In this document: positions 24,816 to 31,878 of the stretch, one piece after another
How positions within the stretch are numbered: position 1 is the stretch's first letter
Layout: the number at the start of each line of letters is the position of its first letter
Source of the DNA: Deltaproteobacteria bacterium
GTDB taxonomy: Bacteria; Desulfobacterota; Desulfuromonadia; Desulfuromonadales; Geopsychrobacteraceae
Length of the DNA stretch: 35,399 nucleotides
Reading direction: 5' to 3'
NCBI GenBank assembly: GCA_024276905.1
Contig: JAJRWF010000057.1
Coordinates: forward strand, 1 to 35,399
Position numbers and translations under genes: made by a program
The notes under the pieces: generated by a model
Database searches by the model: none
The model's input: only the letters and a program-made list of their open reading frames with translations
Told to the model about the DNA's origin: nothing

Positions 24816-25963
24816 CCTCCCGTCTTGAAAATATCCACGCCTTCGTCCGTCGCCTGGCCACAGCGGCAGCCAATGCTGCGCTCTACAGTCTCGAACACCG
24901 CCAGGTTTCACATCTGTGCAACCTGGCGCTGGCTCACCTGCAACGACTCCAGGAGGAGAATGGAGAACTGTTCCTGATGCTGGTCGATGATCAACTGATT
25001 TTCGACAACCAGCCCCTGGAGAACAACCTGTCGGTCGAACAGATGGTCCAGGCCTTCAAAAGACGCGGTTTCGGCACCCTCAAATTTCTGGCCGGAGTCA
25101 ACACCGAAGAGATTCGTGACCTGGTTGCAGTCTTGAGCCGTGGTTCTCAAGCCGCCACTGAAGCCGTTTCCAGTGAACATCTGCGCTATGGCAAGCTGGA
25201 AGTCCGTTATGCCGAAGGCGGACTCGACGGTGATACGACCGCCAGCCAGATGTTTGACCAGTTCCCGACCCTGGCCGAGATCGCAGAGGGTGAACTGGCC
25301 GAGTTTATCGATCTTTACCGGGTTGCCCGCAAACGCCAGCGGCTCAATGTGGTCGGGATTTCAGATATTGTCTCCGGCTTTGTCGATGCCTTCAGCAGTA
25401 ATGCCGACCCCCTGCTCGCCATCGCTCCCCTGCGCGGCCTCGACGAATACACCTACACCCACTCAACCAATGTCTGCGTTCTCAATCTCGCCCAGGCCCG
25501 CTTGCTCGGCATCGAAGGACAGGCACTGCATGAAATCGGCGTGGCGGCAATGCTGCACGATGTCGGCAAACTTTTTGTCCCGGCCGAAATTCTGCAGAAA
25601 CCGGCACAACTGGATGACCGCGAGTGGGCAATCATGCAGGAGCACCCTCGCAAGGGGGCAGAATACCTGTTCGACACCCCCGGAGTTCCACGCCTCGCGG
25701 TGATCACCGCCTACGAGCATCACATGCGTTACGATGGCAGTGGCTATCCCAAGGTTTCACGCCCATGGCAACAACATCTGGCCAGCCAGATGACCACCAT
25801 TTCCGATTTCTTCGATGCCCTGCGCACCCACCGTTCCTACCGCGAATCACTGACCCTCGACACTGTCGCCGGCATTATGCTCGAACAGGTCGGGACCACC
25901 CTGCATCCGGGGCTGACGCGCAATTTCCTCAAGGCAATCAGCCAACTGGACAGTTTGCAATAA
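24812..25963 (+). CDS. HD-GYP domain phosphohydrolase
   Basis: A 383-residue cytoplasmic protein. The first 110 residues match the N-terminal domain of the upstream HEAT protein. Residues about 205-380 form an HD-GYP domain, a fold that hydrolyses cyclic di-GMP or cGAMP. Metal-site residues seen are His217, the HD pair in LHDVGK (249-250), His278 in EHPRKGAEYLF, His303-His304 and Asp332 in TISDFFDAL. The GYP motif reads EHHMRYDGSGYP (302-313): the glutamate normally following HH is methionine. There is no ribosome site gap, since its ATG overlaps the HEAT stop. A heptamer repeat begins right after its stop. Confidence 0.92.
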   Translation: MTSRLENIHAFVRRLATAAANAALYSLEHRQVSHLCNLALAHLQRLQEENGELFLMLVDDQLIFDNQPLENNLSVEQMVQAFKRRGFGTLKFLAGVNTEEIRDLVAVLSRGSQAATEAVSSEHLRYGKLEVRYAEGGLDGDTTASQMFDQFPTLAEIAEGELAEFIDLYRVARKRQRLNVVGISDIVSGFVDAFSSNADPLLAIAPLRGLDEYTYTHSTNVCVLNLAQARLLGIEGQALHEIGVAAMLHDVGKLFVPAEILQKPAQLDDREWAIMQEHPRKGAEYLFDTPGVPRLAVITAYEHHMRYDGSGYPKVSRPWQQHLASQMTTISDFFDALRTHRSYRESLTLDTVAGIMLEQVGTTLHPGLTRNFLKAISQLDSLQ

Positions 25964-25964
25964 A

Positions 25965-26038
25965 TTGGGCGTTGGGCGTTGGGCGTTGGGCGTTGGGCGT
26001 TGGGCGTTGGGCGTTGGGCGTTGGGCGTTGGGCGTTGG
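25965..26038. repeat. Heptanucleotide tandem array (TTGGGCG)n
   Basis: Ten exact copies of TTGGGCG plus a partial TTGG, with no interruptions, starting 1 base after the HD-GYP stop codon. Ten GGG tracts separated by four bases meet the usual G-quadruplex pattern on the plus strand. The array ends 12 bp before the -35 of the ettA promoter. Perfect heptamers are prone to slippage, so the copy number is probably variable. Confidence 0.98.
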
Positions 26039-26050
26039 TAAAGGTCTACC

Positions 26051-26079
26051 TTGCCCCGTCGCGACGTCAATGTTATAAA
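26051..26079 (+). promoter_or_regulatory. Probable ettA promoter
   Basis: TTGCCC (26051-26056), a 17-bp spacer, then TATAAA (26074-26079), 47 bp before the ATG. The spacing is ideal and the -10 is strong. The G-rich heptamer array is immediately upstream, where an UP element would normally be AT-rich. Confidence 0.6.
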
Positions 26080-26126
26080 AACCCCGCTTTTATCTTTTTT
26101 CCTTTTCCCTTTATTCAGGTTTACCT

Positions 26127-27803
26127 ATGAGCGAAGACAGTAAAAAAATCATCTATTCGATGATGCGGGTCAGCAAGAGTTATAACAAACAACCGATTAT
26201 CAAGGACATTTCCCTTTCCTACTTTTACGGGGCCAAGATCGGCGTTCTGGGTCTCAACGGCTCGGGAAAATCGACCCTGCTGAAGATCATGGCGGGAGTC
26301 GACACCGAATTCAATGGCGAAGCAGTCCTCTCCGAGGGCTACAGCGTCGGCTACCTGGAGCAGGAACCACAACTCGACGGTAACAAAACGGTCCGGGAGA
26401 CGGTACAGGAAGGGGTGCAGGAGACCGTCGACCTGCTCGCAGAATTCGAGGAGATCAACAACGCTTTCGCCGACCCCGACTGCGACATGGACGCCCTGCT
26501 CGCCCGCCAGGCCAAGGTTCAGGATAAACTCGACGCCGCAGATGCCTGGGACCTCGATTCCCGACTGGAACTGGCTGAAGAGTCCTTGCGCTGTCCGCCG
26601 CCGGAAACCCCGATCGAAAACCTTTCCGGTGGTGAAAAACGCCGCGTTGCGCTGTGCAGGCTGTTGCTGCAGAAACCCGACATCCTGCTGCTCGACGAAC
26701 CGACCAACCATCTCGATGCCGAAACTGTCGCCTGGCTGGAGCAACATCTGCAACGCTACCCGGGCACAGTCATTGCCGTCACTCATGACCGCTACTTCCT
26801 CGACAATGTCGCCGGCTGGATTCTGGAGCTTGACCGTGGCCAGGGCATCCCCTGGAAAGGCAACTATTCGAGCTGGCTGGAGCAGAAACAGGAACGGCTG
26901 CGCAAACAGGAGAAGGCGGAAAGCAAACGTCAGCAGACCCTGCAACGCGAGCTGGAATGGATTCGCATGTCGCCCAAGGGCCGTCACACCAAGGCCCAGG
27001 CCCGGATCAACTCCTACGAAAAGCTGCTCGGCAACGAAGCGGCGGCCAAGGAGAAAACCCTGGAACTCTATATTCCGCCGGGACCGCGACTCGGCGGGAT
27101 CGTGGTGGAAACCAAGGAGGTCAGCAAGGCTTTTGGCGAGCGGTTGTTGATCGACAATCTCAGTTTTAATCTGCCGCCCGGCGGAATCGTCGGCATAATC
27201 GGCCCCAACGGCGCCGGCACAACCACCCTCTTCCGCATGATCACCGGCCAGGAGCAGCCCGACAGCGGCAGCTTCAAGGTTGGTGAAACCGTCAGCCTCG
27301 GCTATGTCGATCAGAACCGTGAACTCGACCCGGCCAAAACCATCTTCGAAGAAGTCACCGGTGGCCAGGAGTTCATTCAGCTCGGCAACCAGTCGGTCAA
27401 TGCCCGGGCCTATGTGGCGCGCTTCAACTTCTCGGGCAGTGACCAGCAAAAGAAAGTCGGGGTCCTCTCAGGTGGCGAACGCAACCGGGTGCACCTGGCC
27501 AAGATGATGCGCGAAGAAGCCAATGTGTTGCTGCTCGACGAACCGACCAACGATCTCGACGTCAATACCTTGCGCGCACTTGAAGAAGGGCTGGAAAATT
27601 TCGGTGGCTGTGCGGTCGTCATCAGCCACGACCGCTGGTTCCTCGATCGCATCGCCACCCACATCCTCGCCTTTGAGGGTGATTCTCAGGTGACCTGGTA
27701 CGAGGGGAACTATTCAGAGTATGAAGAAGACCGTAAAAAACGCCTGGGACGCGATGCCGATCAACCGCACCGTATCCGCTATCGCAACCTGACCCGGCAA
27801 TAG
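26127..27803 (+). CDS. ettA: EttA-type ABC-F translation factor
   Basis: A 558-residue soluble ABC-F protein with two nucleotide-binding domains and no membrane part. Family EttA binds the ribosomal E site and gates the first elongation steps according to ATP/ADP. Domain 1 has Walker A GLNGSGKST (Lys48), LSGGEKRR and LLLDEPTNHLD. The P-site tRNA-interaction linker is around SPKGRHTKAQARINSYEKLL. Domain 2 has LSGGERNR, LLLDEPTNDLD and VVISHDRWFLDRIATHILAF. Oddity: its Walker A reads GPNGAGTTT, so the catalytic lysine is Thr365 (codon ACA at 27219-27221). AGG lies eight bases before the ATG. Transcribed alone, ending at an imperfect terminator. Confidence 0.95.
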   Translation: MSEDSKKIIYSMMRVSKSYNKQPIIKDISLSYFYGAKIGVLGLNGSGKSTLLKIMAGVDTEFNGEAVLSEGYSVGYLEQEPQLDGNKTVRETVQEGVQETVDLLAEFEEINNAFADPDCDMDALLARQAKVQDKLDAADAWDLDSRLELAEESLRCPPPETPIENLSGGEKRRVALCRLLLQKPDILLLDEPTNHLDAETVAWLEQHLQRYPGTVIAVTHDRYFLDNVAGWILELDRGQGIPWKGNYSSWLEQKQERLRKQEKAESKRQQTLQRELEWIRMSPKGRHTKAQARINSYEKLLGNEAAAKEKTLELYIPPGPRLGGIVVETKEVSKAFGERLLIDNLSFNLPPGGIVGIIGPNGAGTTTLFRMITGQEQPDSGSFKVGETVSLGYVDQNRELDPAKTIFEEVTGGQEFIQLGNQSVNARAYVARFNFSGSDQQKKVGVLSGGERNRVHLAKMMREEANVLLLDEPTNDLDVNTLRALEEGLENFGGCAVVISHDRWFLDRIATHILAFEGDSQVTWYEGNYSEYEEDRKKRLGRDADQPHRIRYRNLTRQ

Positions 27804-27876
27804 GCGGCACTCAAGGAAAACCTGTCGTGGAAATCCTCCGGGGAGAGCTGACAGCATTCCGGGACATTATCACAAA

Positions 27877-27909
27877 AAAGGCCCATCCCGACTTCCGGAA
27901 TGGGCCTTT
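27877..27909 (+). terminator. Probable ettA terminator
   Basis: AAAGGCCCAT (27877-27886) pairs with ATGGGCCTTT (27900-27909), extended by an inner CCG/CGG after one mismatch. On the plus strand only a short TTTCC tail follows; on the minus strand a T6 follows, so it may work better in that direction. No minus-strand gene faces it. The gap 27804-28263 holds this and the palindromic element below. Confidence 0.65.
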
Positions 27910-28026
27910 CCTGTAGTTGTTCAGCAGGTGCACTCACCTTCATTCTGATGGTTTTATCGCCTCGCATAGACAAATTGCGTGGTTTTGCGCGCCAACCTGC
28001 GCAATACTTAGCCGACAATCAATTTC

Positions 28027-28194
28027 CTAGGAGGCTGTCGGACTATGCGAGCCGAAGCGAAAATTCGGAAGTTTGAGAGCAGATTTTGGCTCATTTGAGA
28101 GTAATAGCCGTAGCTATTGGTCGAAAATGAGCTGAAATATGGGCCAAACAGCCGGATTTGCAGCCGGATCATGGATAGTCAGACAGCCTCCTAG
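28027..28194. mobile_element. 168-bp palindromic MITE-like element
   Basis: Terminal inverted repeats of 20 bp match at 19 positions: CTAGGAGGCTGTCGGACTAT at 28027-28046 and its complement, with one change, at 28175-28194. The interior is also an imperfect palindrome: GCTCATTT pairs with AAATGAGC, and AATAGC-CGTA-GCTATT lies at the apex. The outermost CTAG at each end could be a palindromic target duplication. No open reading frame fits inside. This suggests a non-autonomous element moved by a transposase elsewhere; the IS family is not certain. It ends 5 bp before the pqi -35. Confidence 0.75.
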
Positions 28195-28199
28195 TACTC

Positions 28200-28228
28200 T
28201 TGTGAATGCGAAGGTGCTTCTTTTAAAT
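28200..28228 (+). promoter_or_regulatory. Possible pqi operon promoter
   Basis: TTGTGA (28200-28205), a 17-bp spacer, then TTAAAT (28223-28228), 35 bp before the ATG at 28264. It has four of six matches in each box. It lies immediately beside the palindromic element, so the insertion may have changed the upstream region of this promoter. Confidence 0.45.
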
Positions 28229-28263
28229 CCGGCAACCCAACTGGCCCAGAGGTGAAATCACCA

Positions 28264-28875
28264 ATGTCCACATTGACGGCCTGCCACGAATGTGACCTGT
28301 TAACTCACCTCCCACCACTTCCAGCGCATGGAGCGGCGTACTGTCCCCGCTGCGGTTCACTTCTTGTGCGCTCCAAAGCAAACAGTATTGAGCGGTCCCT
28401 GGCTCTGGTTCTGGCCAGCCTGATCCTTTTCTGCATTGCTATCAGCTTCCCCTTTCTGGCCATGAAAACCGGCGGTTTAGAACAACAGACCACCTTGATC
28501 ACCGGTGTCTGGTTACTCTACACGCAAGGGATGAAAGGTTTGGCAACGGTCGTTCTGTTGACCTGCATACTCTTTCCGTTGTTTCAGATGGCAGGTCTGC
28601 TTTACGTTCTGCTCCCGCTCTACTTCAAGTGCCGGGCGCCGTTTGCAATGCGAGCATTCCGCGTTATTCAGCATTTACAGCCCTGGAGCATGATGGAAGT
28701 CTTCATGCTCGGCATTCTGGTTTCACTGGTCAAATTGGCCGAACTGGCTGTGGTCACCCCCGGAATTTCTCTTTGGGCCTTTGCGTTGCTGATCTTCACC
28801 ACGGCAGCACAAACTGCTCTCCTGGATACACATCAGGTCTGGGAGGCCCTGGAGGTTCCAGATGGCTCAACGTGA
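28264..28875 (+). CDS. pqiA: PqiA-family membrane protein, first half
   Basis: A 203-residue inner-membrane protein equivalent to one half of E. coli PqiA. It has an N-terminal zinc-ribbon with CHEC (Cys7, Cys10) and CPRC (Cys27, Cys30), then four predicted helices with the family segment PWSMMEVFMLGILVSLVKL. PqiA is thought to power or gate lipid transfer through the PqiB tube. A GTG at 28252 is in frame, but AGAGGTG lies nine bases before the ATG at 28264, so I chose that. It overlaps the second PqiA gene by 14 bp, so both halves are probably made in equal amount. Confidence 0.92.
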   Translation: MSTLTACHECDLLTHLPPLPAHGAAYCPRCGSLLVRSKANSIERSLALVLASLILFCIAISFPFLAMKTGGLEQQTTLITGVWLLYTQGMKGLATVVLLTCILFPLFQMAGLLYVLLPLYFKCRAPFAMRAFRVIQHLQPWSMMEVFMLGILVSLVKLAELAVVTPGISLWAFALLIFTTAAQTALLDTHQVWEALEVPDGST

Positions 28876-29500
28876 AGTAACGGCTAAACATCTGGGCATG
28901 ATCAGTTGTCAGAATTGCCACCTGCTCTGCCGACAGCCGCAACGCAACAAACACCAACAGTTGCTCTGTCCCCGCTGTGGTTCCGCCTTGCATAGCAGGA
29001 AACCGAACAGCCTCTCCCGCTGCTGGGCACTGGTGATCGCAGCCAGCATCCTTCTGATCCCGGCAAACCTGATGCCGATCACCATCACCTCGGCGCTGGG
29101 CCACACACAAGCCGATACTATCCTCAGCGGCGTGTTCTATTTCATTCAAACTGGCATCTGGCCAATCGCTCTGGTGATCTTCGTTGCCAGCGTCTTTGTC
29201 CCCCTGACCAAGCTGTTGATTTTGATTCTGTTGATGCTGTCAGTGCAACTGCGCTGGCGCTGGCGGCCGCGGGACCGCACGCGGCTCTACCGATTAACGG
29301 AACTGGTTGGTCGTTGGTCGATGGTTGACGTCTATGTGGTAACAATTCTGGTCGCTTTAGTAAAACTGGGGGCAGTGGCAACCATAGACGCTGGGCCAGG
29401 TGCTGCCTATTTTGCCGGAGTCGTTATTATGACGATGTTCGCGGCAAGGAATTTTGATCCACGCCTGATCTGGGATGCCCTGGAGGAAACAAATGACTGA
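28862..29500 (+). CDS. PqiA-family membrane protein, second half
   Basis: A 212-residue protein homologous to the upstream one: CQNC (Cys16, Cys19) and CPRC (Cys36, Cys39) form the zinc ribbon, and GRWSMVDVYVVTILVALVKLG is the matching helical signature (quoted in part: WSMVDVYVVTILVALVKL). E. coli PqiA carries two such modules in one chain of about 417 residues; here they are two genes. The reading frames overlap by 14 bp and differ, so this is a natural split and not a single-base frameshift within one module. It overlaps pqiB by 8 bp. Confidence 0.92.
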   Translation: MAQREVTAKHLGMISCQNCHLLCRQPQRNKHQQLLCPRCGSALHSRKPNSLSRCWALVIAASILLIPANLMPITITSALGHTQADTILSGVFYFIQTGIWPIALVIFVASVFVPLTKLLILILLMLSVQLRWRWRPRDRTRLYRLTELVGRWSMVDVYVVTILVALVKLGAVATIDAGPGAAYFAGVVIMTMFAARNFDPRLIWDALEETND

Positions 29501-31169
29501 AGAGAACAAGAAACCTCTACTGCCAGAATCGGTCGCAACAGCAGAGGTGAGAACCAGACGTAGCCTCCCCACTGTCTGGCTGATACCGCTGGTTGCTCTG
29601 ATCATCGGTGGCTGGCTGGCCTACAGGGCCATCTCAGAACAAGGACCTTTGATCAGTATCCGCTTTGCCAATGCAGACGGATTAGAAGCGGAAAAAACCA
29701 AAATAAAATTTAAAGATGTCAGTATCGGTGAAATTGAAGAAATCAAACTGTCAGACCAGCTAGACGGAGTCATTGTCCTGGCCCGAATGAAAAAGGAAGC
29801 AGAACAATTTCTAACTGACAAAACCCGCTTCTGGGTGGTGAGAGCCAGAATCTCTGCAGGAGAAGTTTCCGGCCTGGGAACCCTGTTTTCGGGTGCTTAT
29901 ATCAGTGTCGATCCGATCACGGAAGGAGCACCGTCGAGAAGTTTTACCGGCCTGACCAAGCCACCGCTGGTCACGGCAAACGTTCCCGGACAGCACTATC
30001 TGCTGAGTACCCCGACTCTCGGCTCGCTGGATATCGGTTCACCGGTTTTTTATCGACAGATCCAAGTCGGAGAAGTCGTCGATTACAATTTCGATCAAAA
30101 CGGTGAAGCTGTCGACGTCAAAATTTTTATCCACGCCCCGCATCATCAACGAATCAGCACGGCTACAAGGTTCTGGAATGCCAGTGGCATCGATCTCAAA
30201 CTTGATGCCAGCGGCATCAAAGTGGATACCCAATCGCTGGTCTCAATTTTTCAAGGTGGTATCGCCTTTGACACACCACCCAGCCTGGCACAAAAAACCG
30301 TCGTTTCCGAGAACTATCAATTTCAGCTACACCCTGACCATGACGCCGCAACAAAGAAAACTTACCAGGTGAAAATCTACTATCTGATGTATTTCGGTCA
30401 GTCCGTTCGCGGTCTGGCTCCAGGTGCATCGGTAGAATTCCGTGGCATTCCCATCGGTGAAGTTATTGATGTTAAATTGATTCTGGATATGGACAATCTA
30501 AGCGTTCGCATTCCGGTTCTGGTGATGATCGAACCGGAGCGTTTGGAATTCTGGTCCCAGGGCCAGAAGGTGAACTACCAGAGGATAAGGGATGAAACAT
30601 CAGACGATCAAAAGCACCCGATGCAAGAAGGCCTGCTTAAACGCGGCATCCGCGCTCAACTGAAAACCGGCAACCTGTTGACCGGGCAACTTTACATCGA
30701 TATGGACATTTTCCCGGAAGCGGATCCGGTTCAAGTTGTTTACGAAAAGGGTTACCCGATTTTCCCTACAGTTCCGACACCCTTAGGACAGATTGCTGAA
30801 GACGTCAGTCGGGTTTTGAAAAAAATCAACACCATTCCCTTTGAAGAACTGGGAGAGAACCTGAACGAAACAATCGTCACCCTTAAGTCAACATTGCGGG
30901 AATTCAAGAAGGTCGCGGGAAGTGTAAATCAGCAGGTCGTACCGAACCTGAATCAAACCATGACAGCGCTACAGCATACAATGACTGCACTGCAAGAGAC
31001 GATGTCCGAACTTAAAAGCTCTTTCGGCACCGACTCAGCCCTCAGCTTCAAAGCGCAACAGGCACTGGATGAGCTGACCGGAGCGATCCGCTCTGTCCGT
31101 TCGGTCGCAGAGCAATTGGACCGTAACCCACGGGCACTTATTTTTGGCCGAGGAGAACCAACCCCATGA
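29493..31169 (+). CDS. pqiB: PqiB-type MCE protein
   Basis: A 558-residue inner-membrane-anchored MCE protein that should form a periplasm-spanning lipid channel. It has one TM helix (about 24-44) and three MCE domains (about 50-120, 165-230 and 293-400), seen from repeated signatures FKDVSIGEIEEIKL, YRQIQVGEVVDYNF and FRGIPIGEVIDVKL. A C-terminal coiled coil (about 436-545) rich in LNQTMTALQHTM repeats is followed by NPRALIFG, typical of PqiB ends. GGAGG lies six bases before the ATG at 29493; the longer frame from 29475 is not supported. Coupled to pqiA upstream and pqiC downstream. Confidence 0.95.
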   Translation: MTEENKKPLLPESVATAEVRTRRSLPTVWLIPLVALIIGGWLAYRAISEQGPLISIRFANADGLEAEKTKIKFKDVSIGEIEEIKLSDQLDGVIVLARMKKEAEQFLTDKTRFWVVRARISAGEVSGLGTLFSGAYISVDPITEGAPSRSFTGLTKPPLVTANVPGQHYLLSTPTLGSLDIGSPVFYRQIQVGEVVDYNFDQNGEAVDVKIFIHAPHHQRISTATRFWNASGIDLKLDASGIKVDTQSLVSIFQGGIAFDTPPSLAQKTVVSENYQFQLHPDHDAATKKTYQVKIYYLMYFGQSVRGLAPGASVEFRGIPIGEVIDVKLILDMDNLSVRIPVLVMIEPERLEFWSQGQKVNYQRIRDETSDDQKHPMQEGLLKRGIRAQLKTGNLLTGQLYIDMDIFPEADPVQVVYEKGYPIFPTVPTPLGQIAEDVSRVLKKINTIPFEELGENLNETIVTLKSTLREFKKVAGSVNQQVVPNLNQTMTALQHTMTALQETMSELKSSFGTDSALSFKAQQALDELTGAIRSVRSVAEQLDRNPRALIFGRGEPTP

Positions 31170-31759
31170 AATTCCTGCCTGCTTACACCTTTTTTGCGTT
31201 CGTTTTCCTGCTCAATGGTTGCAGTGGCCCGCAACCGACAATACACTTTTATCAACTGGAGGCAGCAGAATTATCGGCAACCACTGAAAAGTTACCTGAG
31301 CTGGCCGTAGGAGTCGGCCCGATCACAATTCCTGAAAGCCTCAAACGTCAGGAGATCGTCATTCGCGGAGAGGGGAATCAGTATCGCATGGCCGATCTGC
31401 ATCGTTGGGCGGGCCTGCTTGAAAAGAATATAACCCGCGTGATCGTAGAAAACATGGGCAACCTGCTCGGAACAGAACAGGTTATCAGCTTCCCTTGGGG
31501 CTCCTACTTCAAGCCGGACTATCAGGTTATCATTGATGTTTCAAGTCTGACGGGAAAACCGGGTGGTCAGGTGAGGTTACGCGCGGGATGGACAATTATT
31601 GATCGCTCCGGAAAACAGATACTCGTCAGGAAAATCAGTGAATATCAACAACCAGCGAGCGATGCAAGTTTCAACGCACTGATCGAGGCAGAAAACCAGG
31701 CTATCGCCCTGTTTTGCCAGGAGATCAGTTTTGCACTAAGAGAGCTTGAGAAACAATAG
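31166..31759 (+). CDS. pqiC: PqiC-type outer-membrane lipoprotein
   Basis: A 197-residue lipoprotein (ABC-type transport auxiliary / DUF330 family). The signal peptide ends in the lipobox LLNGC, with Cys19 the lipidated residue. Mature-domain signatures are FYQLEA, VGVGPITIPESLKRQEIVIRG (in part) and the late EIS-ALREL helix. PqiC is thought to dock the PqiB tube at the outer membrane. Its ATG overlaps the pqiB stop by 4 bp. Lipidation would use Lnt, encoded elsewhere in the window. No clear terminator follows. Confidence 0.92.
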   Translation: MKFLPAYTFFAFVFLLNGCSGPQPTIHFYQLEAAELSATTEKLPELAVGVGPITIPESLKRQEIVIRGEGNQYRMADLHRWAGLLEKNITRVIVENMGNLLGTEQVISFPWGSYFKPDYQVIIDVSSLTGKPGGQVRLRAGWTIIDRSGKQILVRKISEYQQPASDASFNALIEAENQAIALFCQEISFALRELEKQ

Positions 31760-31826
31760 ACCGTCGAACACGAAGATATTCGCTGGAGGGACACGGTGAT
31801 TGCTGTCAGTGCCGTTGACGTCTATC

Positions 31827-31854
31827 TTACGTTCTTGTGTTTACGTTCTTGTGT
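31827..31854. repeat. 14-bp direct tandem duplication
   Basis: TTACGTTCTTGTGT occurs twice in direct, contiguous repeat (31827-31840 and 31841-31854), then a short GT run. It lies in the 119-bp gap between the convergent pqiC and dctM genes, which shows no convincing terminator. A 7-bp inverted pair GGACACG/CGTGTCC (31789-31795, 31869-31875) surrounds it. Confidence 0.9.
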
Positions 31855-31878
31855 GTGTGCGAAGAATGCGTGTCCGAC

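Noticed and set aside
25965-26038. Heptamer array as a CRISPR array
   Set aside because: Units are 7 bp and contiguous, without spacers, and no cas gene is nearby.
26121-27449. 442-residue open frame on the minus strand
   Set aside because: It is antisense to ettA, which has full ABC-F motifs. High GC third positions create such shadows.
27779-28018. Minus-strand open frame after ettA
   Set aside because: Runs through the ettA terminator and has no ribosome site or recognisable domain. I treat the region as non-coding.
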